Shown one piece after another: positions 55,856-64,000 of a DNA stretch of 64,000 bases. Under the pieces are notes generated by a model. It did no database searches. It was not told the DNA's origin and saw nothing but the letters and a program-made list of their open reading frames with translations. The number at the start of each line of letters is the position of its first letter. Positions within the stretch are counted from its first letter, which is position 1. This DNA comes from Microbulbifer sp. MKSA007 (lineage in GTDB: Bacteria > Pseudomonadota > Gammaproteobacteria > Pseudomonadales > Cellvibrionaceae). The translations under genes and the position numbers were made by a program. The stretch is taken from NCBI GenBank assembly GCA_032615215.1, contig CP128432.1:1-64000 (forward strand). Direction: 5' to 3'.

Positions 55856-58194
55856 TGCTCCCCCCAGACTTCCTGAATTTTTTGAAGTTCAGCCATTGGG
55901 CCAGTGCCTGAGCGGTAGAAGCGCAGCGCATCACCAAGACCAGATAGGTCAACATCGATGATGGTGCTTTCATTGTAGCCAGTCGCCAGATCGCGTCTGA
56001 CCAGAAGAACCTGACGGCCTCCTTGCAGCTCAGTCTCACCGCGAATAAATGCAATCTGATCATCGCTCAGGTTGAACGGCTCCAGCGCACTATCACTGCC
56101 GCCGCAACCAGCCATGAAGAGGAGGTTTGGAGCGTTGTTGATGATCTTGGCAGACCCCTCATACTCCACAAGTGCCTCAGGGTTCTGGAAGGCAAGCCCA
56201 ACAACACCGCCAAGTTTGCGGTATTCCATGAACATCTGCCCAACAAGATCACGGAAGCCTTTGTTACGCAGAAGGTTGGCGGCTTCATCAACGAAGATGG
56301 AAAAGCCATTCTGGTTCACCTTGGCAGCTTCATAAATTGCGCTGGATACATGAGTAACCAGAGCAGGACCAAGCAACGGATCTTTCAAAGGCTCGGTCAT
56401 ATCAATGCCGACCAGGTGGCTAGTTTCGAGGAAGGAGCGAATGCTGTCATGAGGGGCGTTGAAGATGTGGCTATAAGCCCCCTCTCCCTGCCGTTCATCA
56501 TGAACCCATCTGGTGAAAGCTCGTTTGATATCTGTATCCGGTGGGAATGCCGCCTTGAAAATATTATCGAATGTACGCGCACCACGCTCCAGAACACTGG
56601 CAAAATCCAACACATCATTGATCTGGTCATCCATCTCTTGGGCGTACTGTTCACCCAGCATGATCCGGATCATGGTCGCGGCCCGCTGACGCGTGGCTTT
56701 ATCTGCTAAATCACCATCAAGAGGATTGAGAGAAAGCTGATCAAAGGACTGGTATTTGCCTCCCATGACCTCAGTCATGAACCGCGCACCTTCTAGACTG
56801 TCAAAGACGTAATTGCGCACCCCTGCAAACTTGGCGATCCCGCCAAGCAGGTGCATGATCAGCGTGGACTTACCTGTACCGGTAGGAGCAAAAATCAGGT
56901 AATGGCCTGCGGCCTGAGGCTTGTCTGCAATATGGAACTGGAAGGCGTAGTTCTGGCCTGTTGGCGTCTTGAACAGGCGCAAAGGGCGATCACCAAACGG
57001 AGAGGAGTACATGCCTTCTGGAGAATACTGGAACGGCCATAGCGCGGCGATGTTGTAATCCATCAATCGCAGCTTTCTAACCAGCTTGTCCTGTCCAGGC
57101 ATGCGATTGAACCAGCTGTTTGCAGCTGGTGCGGTTTCAACAGAATGCTTAACACGGCGCGTGTTCAAGATGGCTGAGATCTGGTCCAGTACCTCGCTCA
57201 GCTCTTCTTCGGATCTGGCCCGAACAGTGAACTGCAGCTGGGTTTGAAACATAGCGTTGGAGTTATTGGTCAGCGCTTCGGTGGCCTCATTGAGTTCAGC
57301 AACCATGGAAGCTGAAGTAAGGAAGCTGTTGAGCTGCTCAGCCTTTTTGCGCGTGTATTCGATGATGGTTTTTTCGGTGTTAAGCGGGAGGCATACTTGA
57401 GTGACTTCCAGCTCAGCAGGTAATGCGAGTATCTTGGAAATCATCATTCCTGACACGCTGTCAGGATACTCATGAACACCGATTGTCTTATGAATATGCT
57501 TGAGTGGAGACTGCGTTAAGACAGTCCCGTCTTTATTGATGATGAGATCGCAAACGGGCAGGTTTGCATTGATTGACCGGCTCACTCGCGTGATATTGTT
57601 TGGCATCTCGCCGCAGACGAGATAGGTCAGGAACGCTGTGAGTTCACAATGGTCTGTGAGGTTTGCTGCCGCTTCAAGTAGCTCAATCTGGTACTTTTCA
57701 AAGCCAGAGAGCAACGTTTTACTGTTCTTGCTCAGCCCCTCATAAGTCTTGGCCTCCACCACCACAAACCAGTGCATGGAGTATGCACGTTTATAAAGTT
57801 CTTTTTCCGCGTTACCAATTTCGCGCAAGGCTGGTGAGGGCCAGTCAGCGTCGAACGAGATATCTTTAAGGCGCTTGACGGCAACAAACCGGAATGCTGA
57901 TCCGGTTGCACCAACCTGATGCAAAATGTTGGTGCGCTGATTGGCAAGCGAAGACAACTCAGTAAAGTTCATGGTGTCGTAAGACATGCCGCGCATACGA
58001 AACACACGAAACAGTGTGCCGTCTTTCATGACGACGGTTGATCGGTCATCCAGCAGATGATCAAAGTCCAGCTCATCTGCAAGCCAGTCTTGTTCAAACT
58101 CACCACCATCATTGGCCCGCAGCAGTTTGTTGGCGTACATGGCCGCGCCACCGGCAACGCCTAATGTTGCAACAGTTGAAAGAATGATGCTCAT
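55837..58194 (-). CDS. virB4: T4SS ATPase VirB4
   Basis: A 785-aa ATPase that powers pilus assembly and substrate transfer. N-terminal membrane-associated helix (TVATLGVAGGAAMYANKLL), P-loop FAPTGTGKSTLIMHLLGG (about residues 430-447) and Walker B GFSIFVDEAANLLRN. AAGGGA precedes the ATG. It overlaps virB3 by 4 bp. Length is normal and the frame intact. Confidence 0.92.
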   Translation of the reverse strand: MSIILSTVATLGVAGGAAMYANKLLRANDGGEFEQDWLADELDFDHLLDDRSTVVMKDGTLFRVFRMRGMSYDTMNFTELSSLANQRTNILHQVGATGSAFRFVAVKRLKDISFDADWPSPALREIGNAEKELYKRAYSMHWFVVVEAKTYEGLSKNSKTLLSGFEKYQIELLEAAANLTDHCELTAFLTYLVCGEMPNNITRVSRSINANLPVCDLIINKDGTVLTQSPLKHIHKTIGVHEYPDSVSGMMISKILALPAELEVTQVCLPLNTEKTIIEYTRKKAEQLNSFLTSASMVAELNEATEALTNNSNAMFQTQLQFTVRARSEEELSEVLDQISAILNTRRVKHSVETAPAANSWFNRMPGQDKLVRKLRLMDYNIAALWPFQYSPEGMYSSPFGDRPLRLFKTPTGQNYAFQFHIADKPQAAGHYLIFAPTGTGKSTLIMHLLGGIAKFAGVRNYVFDSLEGARFMTEVMGGKYQSFDQLSLNPLDGDLADKATRQRAATMIRIMLGEQYAQEMDDQINDVLDFASVLERGARTFDNIFKAAFPPDTDIKRAFTRWVHDERQGEGAYSHIFNAPHDSIRSFLETSHLVGIDMTEPLKDPLLGPALVTHVSSAIYEAAKVNQNGFSIFVDEAANLLRNKGFRDLVGQMFMEYRKLGGVVGLAFQNPEALVEYEGSAKIINNAPNLLFMAGCGGSDSALEPFNLSDDQIAFIRGETELQGGRQVLLVRRDLATGYNESTIIDVDLSGLGDALRFYRSGTGPMAELQKIQEVWGEQWLSHV

Positions 58195-58514
58195 TTTCCC
58201 TTGCCTTTTTTCGCCTTGGCCGTAGAGCCGCCGACGATAAGGCAGCGGGTTTGTTTGCCTTTGAAGAAGGTGTGAGGCAGCAAAAGTGTCGCCTCACAAT
58301 GAGCGTCCTTGCGCCGAAGTGTGATCGTGAACACCAGAGCAGGAGGAATGGCAAAAATGCAGAGCAGCATGACAACCGGCGGATCAATCACTAAGGTTAA
58401 AATAGCGCCCACAAAGAACACTCCACCCAACGCAAACGCCGCAAACAAGGGCGGCATGCCAAAGATGGTTGAGGGAGATTGTAGATGCCGATAAACGCCG
58501 TTCTGCACTCGCAT
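58191..58514 (-). CDS. virB3: T4SS protein VirB3
   Basis: A 107-aa membrane protein with two adjacent helices (FAALGGVFF-type segment near residues 22-40 and VVMLLCIFAIPPALVF). The segment starting YRHLQSPSTIFGMPPLFAAF is characteristic of VirB3. It couples to VirB4 by a 4-bp overlap. The Lys-rich tail is normal. Confidence 0.83.
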   Translation of the reverse strand: MRVQNGVYRHLQSPSTIFGMPPLFAAFALGGVFFVGAILTLVIDPPVVMLLCIFAIPPALVFTITLRRKDAHCEATLLLPHTFFKGKQTRCLIVGGSTAKAKKGKGK

Positions 58515-58524
58515 ACCACTCTCC

Positions 58525-58842
58525 CTAGGCTAGATCGACAAGGGCGCGGATTGCTGTTGGAGCAGCTACAATAATGATCGCCGCAATGACATAGTTAACC
58601 AATCTTTCCCACCGCATGCTGCCAGACATGGCCGACCAAGCACCGAAGGCCACAACACCAAGTCCGACCACGACAGCACCGATCTGAACCATGCCGCTTT
58701 CTAGGTACCCGAAGGTCGTGACAGCTGGGTTCGCCCAGTCAGCGCCTGCATAGGCTATGGCTGGGTTCAGGAGCAAAACAGCAAGGAGAAAGAGTTTGAC
58801 CTCACGGGTCAGGAACGACTTTGAATATCGAGAAGGAAGCAT
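58525..58842 (-). CDS. virB2: Pilin VirB2
   Basis: A 105-aa pilin: a cleavable N-terminal segment (LFLLAVLLLNPAIAYAGADW), then two hydrophobic helices (VQIGAVVVGLGVVAFGAWSA and LVNYVIAAIIIVAAPTAI). Order and length are as in VirB2/TrbC pilins. It lies eight bases after the traM-like gene and ten before virB3. Confidence 0.85.
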   Translation of the reverse strand: MLPSRYSKSFLTREVKLFLLAVLLLNPAIAYAGADWANPAVTTFGYLESGMVQIGAVVVGLGVVAFGAWSAMSGSMRWERLVNYVIAAIIIVAAPTAIRALVDLA

Positions 58843-58849
58843 GACAAAC

Positions 58850-59377
58850 CTATTTGATCATGATGAGATAGAAAGCCCCCACGGCGAGCCAGTTGAGGGC
58901 GGTTAGGAGAACAAAAGGCCACTTGAGGCCTCTGACTTTGGATGTGAGAGTGCCAAGTTCTGAGGAGAACTGAGCTTGCTGTTTCAGCAGGTTTTCAACG
59001 GAGCTGGCTTCTGCGTCCTGACGCAGTTGCCCAAGGGTTGAACTCAAACCAGAAAGCTCGCCCTGCAAGCTTTCAGAAAGGGTCTTAGCCACTTCTGGAA
59101 GCATTGCTTTGAGCTTCTCGCGCTCTGCTCCTTGCCGCGTATCGGTCTCCTGCAGGAGGACCGAAAGATCGGCAACGAACACCTCAAACATGGAGTAGAG
59201 CAACCAGATCGGGTCATCAGATCCCGCTCCGCGTCCCCCATGTTTCTTGGCAAGGAGCGCTTGAACTTCGTCCAGAGTTGAGATCTGCAGATCCTTAGGA
59301 GCTGCTTTAGTCTCTTCCATGAAGTCGAAGTTTGGCTGGCTGTTGTCTTGCGCTGCTGAAGCGTCGATTGTCATCAC
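58850..59377 (-). CDS. TraM-like transfer protein
   Basis: A 175-aa protein with a coiled-coil middle (EREKLKAMLPEVAKTLSESL) and one C-terminal membrane helix (WPFVLLTALNWLAVGAFYLI). Position after traL fits TraM of IncP-type plasmids, a protein that enhances transfer efficiency. Sequence similarity alone would not let me name it. Confidence 0.6.
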   Translation of the reverse strand: MMTIDASAAQDNSQPNFDFMEETKAAPKDLQISTLDEVQALLAKKHGGRGAGSDDPIWLLYSMFEVFVADLSVLLQETDTRQGAEREKLKAMLPEVAKTLSESLQGELSGLSSTLGQLRQDAEASSVENLLKQQAQFSSELGTLTSKVRGLKWPFVLLTALNWLAVGAFYLIMIK

Positions 59378-59392
59378 ATCCTCGCTTCAGGC

Positions 59393-60117
59393 TTACATTT
59401 TCATGGCTTCAAGCTGGGAAAACACATCGTTTTGAACCATCTTGAGACGTTGGCGAGACATAAGCCCAAAGGCCTCGTCATTGATTGCTTCGCTGAAGGT
59501 CTTTCGTTTTTCGATCATTTGCTGAATGTCGAAGTTGAAAGAGCTTCCGGTGCGCTGCTTGAGTGTTGGCACCGCGTAGATGCGTTCGATGTTGTCCTTG
59601 AAGATTTTCAGATCTTCGAAAGGTTTGTCGTTCTTTGCAGCAAGTCCTGAGTATTCATTCTTCCAGATGATAATTTTCTGCTTTGGGAATACTTTGAAGA
59701 TCTTATCGACACAGGAAAGAGTAGCATCAATTGCCCCTCCCCACTGACAACCGTATGAATGGCAACTTCGCATTCATTGTCCTGCAGCAGGTCAAGAACA
59801 CCGTTCTCATCCAGATACTTGAGCATCGGCAGGAAGGTTGTCGCGCCCGTGTCGATAACGAAGTGCAGATCTTCTTCAGCCTCCAAAATACCTTCAATGA
59901 TCTGGTCAAAGCTGCGGTGATCTATCTCACCGTTATCCATCATGCGGATAAGATTACAATTGAGAGCCTTGTAAGAATGCAAAGTAGGATTTACTGGGTC
60001 TGTATCAATTGCAATCAGCTTTCTTTCTTTATGTCTTAAGAACTCAGAAAGACAAAGAGAGACAAAACTCTTACCGGCTCCGCCTTTTCCTTGCAGGACT
60101 ATGTTTACGTACTTCAT
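59393..60117 (-). pseudogene. traL: TraL-like P-loop ATPase, one frame break
   Basis: Two frames make a TraL/ParA-like protein of about 241 aa: MKYVNIVLQGKGGAGKSFVS with the deviant Walker A, LIAIDTDPVNPTLHSY, FVIDTGATTFLPMLKYL, then in the second frame ATLSCVDKIFKVFPKQKIII to the end. The break is at the C4 run 59739-59742 (+ strand); one more base gives VVSGGGAIDATLS. TraL lies in the oriT-proximal operon of IncP plasmids. The gene is probably intact in reality. Confidence 0.78.
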
Positions 60118-60132
60118 GATTACTCAATTCAG

Positions 60133-60459
60133 TTAGTCGTAGTTGGGAATATCGTCGGCCATTTGGAACCGGCTTTTGCCTTCAGGTTGCGATGTCAGGA
60201 GCGGGCCATTTGTTGGAGACGCCCGCTCCTGCTCTGCTTGGGGTGGGGGTGCAATGGCACCTCCAGAAGACGATTTCGGCTTAGGGTTCAAAGCCTTATC
60301 CGCACAATTATAAAAAGATGCTCTCGACATAGAGATCTTTCCTTCGTTGGAAAGGGCCTCAAAGATCTTATGTTTAGATACACCTCTCCCGATCTCTGCC
60401 TCGACATGCGCACGCACAAGTTGAAACTGAGTTCGGGCATCTCCCCACGGAAGTGCCAT
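60133..60459 (-). CDS. traK: TraK-like oriT-binding protein
   Basis: A 108-aa protein resembling RP4 TraK: LVRAHVEAEIGRGVSKHKIF, then a helix with SMSRASFYNCADKAL and a Pro-rich tail ending FQMADDIPNYD. RP4 TraK binds and bends oriT DNA. It is the first gene of the transfer operon; the upstream 500-bp region leads to the predicted oriT. Identification rests on the shared arrangement and partial similarity. Confidence 0.7.
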   Translation of the reverse strand: MALPWGDARTQFQLVRAHVEAEIGRGVSKHKIFEALSNEGKISMSRASFYNCADKALNPKPKSSSGGAIAPPPQAEQERASPTNGPLLTSQPEGKSRFQMADDIPNYD

Positions 60460-60659
60460 TGCTCGTTTACCCGCTGGTCACGCGGGTATCCCTGATGTTT
60501 AATATTTGGATAAAGGGTTTAGACACAGCTCGACTCATCGCATTCCATGTCGAAATGCGTTAAGTCTCACGCCATTCGAGACATGAGAGATCACTGCGGC
60601 TAAAATTAGAAGTTGTAGTTCTCCTTATGCGAGTGCCAAGTTTGCTTTGGTACTTGCTA

Positions 60660-60702
60660 GGCCCCGGTGGTTATAGGGTGGTACTTAATAACCGCCGGGG
60701 CC
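60660..60702. repeat. Long inverted repeat upstream of traK
   Basis: Left arm 60660-60674 (GGCCCCGGTGGTTAT) pairs with 60688-60702 with one mismatch, across a 13-base loop. It lies about 200 bp before traK, in its probable promoter region. It could be an operator for the transfer operon, a relaxosome site or a terminator; no U run follows. Confidence 0.7.
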
Positions 60703-60972
60703 GCATAGCATCACAGCTATGTCAACAAGTAAAACGTGCATAACCTATTCCCTCAACTATTGCCAGCCCCATTTCGATCACAGTTCGGCGCAGGAATAGG
60801 CACAGCTACACTTCTGATTTATTTCAATTTTTATGTATCAAGGGAAACTGCGGGGTTTCAGTAGAATTTCCTTAAAAGTGTAGACTATAGTTTTCCACAA
60901 CAAGTTTCCCGTACCCATCCTCTATTTTTGCGCAGCAAAAAAGCCGTTGAGCACGTTAGTGCGAATAAGCTC

Positions 60973-61036
60973 AATTCGTCGAGTTAGGCCGAACTCGTCG
61001 AATTTTCGCTAAGCGGGACCGCTTAGCCTATCTTGC
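60973..61036. other. oriT: Predicted oriT with nic site
   Basis: Two inverted repeats in a row: 60973-60985 with 60992-61004 (13 bp, one mismatch) and 61008-61016 with 61019-61027 (GCTAAGCGG and complement, perfect). Directly after the second stands CTATCTTGCC (61028-61037). RP4 has CTATCCTG|CC at nic after an inverted repeat, so a nick between 61035 and 61036 is predicted. A MOBP relaxase, a mobC-like gene and traK in the window support this. Confidence 0.7.
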
Positions 61037-61039
61037 CAA

Positions 61040-61190
61040 CTTTCACTCTTAGAAACTCTTGGAAACACCTAGAAACACTTGGAAACTCTTGGAAAATCGT
61101 AGAAACAATTGGGATCTCGTGGAAACACATGGAAATTTCTTCACCAACTCGTGGAAACTCGTGGAAACACATGGAAACACGCGGAAATTG
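61040..61190. repeat. 10-bp-phased GGAAAC repeats beside nic
   Basis: About 14 short units of the type TTGGAAACNC follow one another with a 10-11 bp period, e.g. at 61058 (TTGGAAACAC), 61078, 61088, 61129, 61162. A-tracts in phase with the helix turn cause intrinsic bending. In RP4, TraK binds a bent stretch next to nic. Reading frames here are by-products of the repeat. Confidence 0.75.
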
Positions 61191-61369
61191 GGTAATTTCC
61201 ACTCGGGTTGAAGAAATCTGCACGATTGCACACCCGAAAGCCTGAAAAGCTGTCAAGAGGTAATGCTCTTAAAGGGGTGAAATACATTTCAAGAGCAACG
61301 AATTTTCGCGGGCGTGTTTCAGAAGTGCTGAATGCTCTGCATTTGAAACTTGCGAAATATCAATTGCTC

Positions 61370-61640
61370 GCTTGACAGCTCGCAAGCTTTGGAGGCGGAA
61401 AAAAGAGAAGATTCGCGGAAATCGTTTCAGAGCGTATCGGCAATTTTTGCGCAAGCTTTTGGGGGCGCGGAGCATGTGTAAGCTTGCAAAGCTTGCGCGT
61501 GATCCGCGCCTCAAGGCGCTTTGCGATCTGCGAGTGCAACGAGCGATTGCACAGCGCCGCACCGCCCCGATCTGCAAAGTCGAGTGCGAGGCATCGTGTG
61601 CCCTGCAAGGGTGCCGATGCCGAGTGCTCGACTTTGCAGA
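61370..61640. repeat. Palindrome-dense segment in the leading region
   Basis: Several nested inverted repeats: GGCGCGGA (61464-61471) with TCCGCGCC (61503-61510); GTGCAA (61534-61539) with TTGCAC (61547-61552); and a large one, 61572-61596 with 61615-61639, arms identical except a central block of six. Single-stranded DNA from here would fold strongly. Single-strand promoters or priming sites of conjugative plasmids look like this; the role is inferred. Confidence 0.6.
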
Positions 61641-61764
61641 CGGTTGGCATAAACAATGAGCGCAGCGCCAATGCTGGAAGGCGAAGTGGGATCGGCAGAT
61701 CACGCGCAGCCTGGAAGCGTTGGAGCAAGCCCAAAATCACTCGCGCTCTGTAAAGCGGTGCTAA

Positions 61765-61885
61765 TTGATTTTTTGGAAATCTCGGAGTAGTATACCGGAG
61801 TGGAAGGGAGCTAAGCCCCCTTCCGTTTGCTGTTATTTAAAAGAGACTCGGAGTTCCAGTGTCCAGCTGTTCCGAGTCTTTTTTA
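61765..61885 (+). ncRNA. Candidate small RNA with promoter and terminator
   Basis: A sigma70-like promoter, TTGATT (61765-61770), 17 bases, TAGTAT (61788-61793), is followed by a hairpin GGAAGGG...CCCTTCC (61802-61824) and an intrinsic terminator: AGACTCGGA (61844-61852), TCCGAGTCT (61871-61879) and a T run. A transcript of about 85 nt with no reading frame is predicted. It could regulate the plasmid or be an untranslated leader. Confidence 0.55.
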
Positions 61886-62103
61886 ATTTAAGCGCGATTG
61901 AAATGGGAAAGAACCTCATTTCATCACCTCCGGTTTAGGGGCAAGGCTGTTGCCTCAGTCGGGAAAGCCAATCTTACCCGATGCGCTGGCCGGATCAGCG
62001 CGGCTGCTTTTGCCCCTAAATCCCAATCATTTTATCAGATGCACCCTCAAGTTGCTATGTGCAATGCACCCATGGGTAAGTTGGTCCAGTGGTTTCGCGG
62101 TTG

Positions 62104-62874
62104 CTAAAATGCCCACTGAACATCTTGATTTTCGCAGCGTTTCAAAGCTTGTTCTTCATGTGCCAAGTGCTGCTCATGAATGCGGGTTTTGTCTAGTTTG
62201 TGGCTGTGAGTGAAGCGGTTGCCTTTCCAGTCTCGGGCCTTAACCGACCAAGAAAACTCATCGTCGTATCGTTCTGACAGATCCTCGACAACTTCAGCAA
62301 AACACTCCGCTTGGTGGGTTTCGATGAAATCAACATCCACCTCATGAATGAGCCCCTCATACTGAAGCACTGAGATTACACACTCAAACTGCCCCTCTTG
62401 CAAAACCTCTTCTGGCTCTTCGTCTTCCTCGTGGTAATCGCTTTCTTTCATGTAAAGCGGCCAGTCTTCGCGTAAGTCTGGCTCTTCCTCTTCCATGTAA
62501 GCCCAACCCACTTGCAATTTCTGCTCTTCTGTAAGGAATAGTTGCCCTGCTTGGATGCATTTGTTGCCTTCATAGACAGCAAGGTCAGAGCCGTAGACCC
62601 TCAAGATTTGCGCGTCTTCGTAAAGCTCTTCAAGCTTCTCAATTGCATCCTCAAAGTTTAAAGCATCCTCATGAACGGGGCGCACTTCACCTTCAATGAG
62701 GAGAAAAGCGATGTAGCGCTCGGTGAATGGCATCACGTCTTCATCCATGAACACATCAATGACAGACATATCTAAGCTAGGTAGCTGCGATGCATATTTT
62801 TGAGATGGCGTTTTGGCCTCAGCAGCAAAGCCAGCGACATAGGCGAAGAACTTGAAAAGATTACGAATGGTCAT
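62104..62874 (-). CDS. Very acidic protein, unknown
   Basis: A 256-aa protein very rich in Glu and Asp, with EEEEPDLREDWPLYMKESDY in the middle and a basic-to-neutral C-terminus rich in His. The N-terminal MTIRNLFKFFAYVAGF looks like an amphipathic or membrane-near helix. No family is recognised. Its place near oriT and its charge recall DNA-mimic antirestriction proteins, but this is only analogy. No ribosome site stands out before the ATG. Confidence 0.55.
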   Translation of the reverse strand: MTIRNLFKFFAYVAGFAAEAKTPSQKYASQLPSLDMSVIDVFMDEDVMPFTERYIAFLLIEGEVRPVHEDALNFEDAIEKLEELYEDAQILRVYGSDLAVYEGNKCIQAGQLFLTEEQKLQVGWAYMEEEEPDLREDWPLYMKESDYHEEDEEPEEVLQEGQFECVISVLQYEGLIHEVDVDFIETHQAECFAEVVEDLSERYDDEFSWSVKARDWKGNRFTHSHKLDKTRIHEQHLAHEEQALKRCENQDVQWAF

Positions 62875-63313
62875 GGGGCTTACTCCCGCGTCTGTAGTGT
62901 CCGTCTCTCTTTCTCTGTCAAGAAAGCAGGTGAGCGGGAGCTAGTGAGGAGAGAGGCTGTCCACATTCTCCCGCAGCCCAAAGGCGAGGAAGATTGTGGT
63001 CAGGGGAGCGACGATCTAGCTCTCGTGAGGGCGAAGCCCTTGCAGCAGTCCCTCAAGGCTAGATGACAATGGAAGTGAAAAGCTGTGCTGCTTGCTGAAG
63101 GCTGGCATGTGGCCGGTGCGCCGGTCGCTTGCCAGCCGCAAGCCCAGGACAGACATGAGTGAGCTGGAATGCGGGCTCGATGTGGGCTCGGCAGAGCCCG
63201 CTGAGAGTTTGCAGGCCAGATCGCCCCGCATTCAACTCAACCTCCCCTGCCCTTGTTGACGAACAATCCTTGATTGAATATTTTGGATTGTGCAATCCAA
63301 TTTCTGAGGCAGC
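62875..63313. other. Intergenic region between divergent genes
   Basis: About 440 bp, GC-rich, with no supported gene. It must contain the promoters of the acidic protein gene and the SprT-like gene. I see no clear operator. Confidence 0.4.
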
Positions 63314-64000
63314 ATGACCACCCCGACACAAGAAGCCTATGAAGAGCTGCAAGACGCTTTCGACCATTACAACCGCGAGCTATTCAGCAACGAGCTGCCA
63401 CCTTGCCTGATCACGCTGCAACGTGAAAAGCGCACTTACGGGTATTTCTCATCTAAGCGTTTCGTGAACCGCAGGGACGAGAAACACACTGATGAGATTG
63501 CCATGAACCCAGCTTACTTTGCTGTCATCTCGCTGCAGGAGATCTTGCAAACACTGGTCCACGAAATGGTTCATTCATGGCAATTTCATTTCGGCAAACC
63601 TGGGCGGCGCGGTTATCACAATCGAGAATGGGCAGATAAGATGGAGGCCGTTGGCCTGATGCCATCGAGCACCAGTGCTCCGGGCGGTGCACGCACCGGA
63701 GAAAAGATGGGCGATTATGCTCTAGAGGGTGGGCTGTTCTTGGCAGCAACAGAAAAGCTGCTGGCAAAGGGCTTTGGTATTTCCTGGTTAGACCGCATGC
63801 CTGTGGCTGTGAGTGAGACTGTCACGTCCACAACTGCAAGCGGGGCAGCTCTTGGGGCACCGCTTGGAGCTGGGGTTAGCAGCCTCATCCATGTGCCAGA
63901 AGACAAAAACCGCTCTAACCGGATCAAGTACCGCTGCCCGTCCTGTGCTTCTCAGGCATGGGGTAAGCCTAACTTGCGGCTGCTCTGTGGTGAGACGTCT
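63314..64000 (+). CDS. SprT-like zinc metalloprotease, partial
   Basis: At least 229 aa, running off the window. TGAGGC precedes the ATG. The zinc site is HEMVHSWQFHFGKPG (about residues 83-97) with YHNREWADKMEAVGL after it, as in the SprT-like domain. A Gly/Ala-rich hydrophobic stretch follows, then a zinc-ribbon start YRCPSCASQAWGK. SprT-like genes are frequent on conjugative plasmids of this group near the transfer region; a role in protein-DNA crosslink removal is known only for the eukaryotic relatives. Confidence 0.87.
   Translation, partial: MTTPTQEAYEELQDAFDHYNRELFSNELPPCLITLQREKRTYGYFSSKRFVNRRDEKHTDEIAMNPAYFAVISLQEILQTLVHEMVHSWQFHFGKPGRRGYHNREWADKMEAVGLMPSSTSAPGGARTGEKMGDYALEGGLFLAATEKLLAKGFGISWLDRMPVAVSETVTSTTASGAALGAPLGAGVSSLIHVPEDKNRSNRIKYRCPSCASQAWGKPNLRLLCGETS

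Noticed and set aside
61023..61256. Short frames on both strands in the oriT-side repeats
   Set aside because: They follow from the 10-bp repeat, which keeps several frames open by chance.
1..64000. tRNA or rRNA genes
   Set aside because: No cloverleaf-like stretch with the conserved TTCGA arm or any ribosomal RNA segment was noticed. A dedicated scan could still find one.

Overview
The window reads as part of a conjugative plasmid from an alphaproteobacterium. The main reasons are a RepC-type initiator (a family confined to Alphaproteobacteria), a complete MOBP-type transfer region with a VirB/VirD4 secretion system, and marine-alphaproteobacterial style accessory genes. A Pseudovibrio-like host is my guess from general resemblance; I could not test it.

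Layout. (1) 0-5.1 kb: polyamine and acyl-carrier genes: speD, an acyl carrier protein, an FkbH-like glyceryl transferase/HAD protein, two GNAT acetyltransferases, a bpsA-type branched polyamine synthase and yjhX. (2) 5.4-18.7 kb: a scarred toxin/immunity island. Two HlyC-like acyltransferase + Imm11-type pairs, an AHH nuclease toxin fragment, a broken polymorphic toxin with candidate immunity genes, a Tn3 transposase with frame breaks, an IS4 transposase and an IS6 element. (3) 19-28 kb: defence-type genes: a ~1,670-codon nuclease-STAND ATPase gene in several frames, two DUF2971 genes and an Mrr-like protein. (4) 28.8-33.6 kb: a compact cluster with an NTF2/SnoaL-like small protein carrying a tail, two SPASM radical SAM enzymes, a PqqD-like protein, a B12-binding radical SAM enzyme and a tautomerase, under a perfect FNR-type box. 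This is my best candidate for an undescribed peptide-modification (RiPP-like) system. (5) 34.1-38.5 kb: a 1,439-aa alpha-helical repeat protein. (6) 38.7-41.8 kb: repC with an iteron-like array, then an M48 protease. (7) 41.8-60.5 kb: the transfer operon on the minus strand (traK, traL, traM-like, virB2-B6, virB8-B11, virD4, primase, mobC-like, relaxase). (8) 60.5-64 kb: a probable oriT with nic site, a 10-bp-phased repeat, a palindrome-rich segment, a candidate small RNA, an acidic protein and a SprT-like protease running off the end.

Two cross-cutting points. First, many genes are split by single-base shifts, and most shifts lie at G, C or A runs where one extra base restores a recognisable domain. 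Many 'pseudogenes' here may therefore be sequencing artefacts. Second, a 21-bp-period palindromic repeat array occurs three times (5.4, 25.5 and 38.7 kb) in the same orientation, the last directly at the end of repC.

Function. Conjugation genes, oriT and repC form the plasmid backbone. The accessory island carries competition and defence genes, and the metabolic cargo is a polyamine/acyl-carrier set and the radical SAM cluster.
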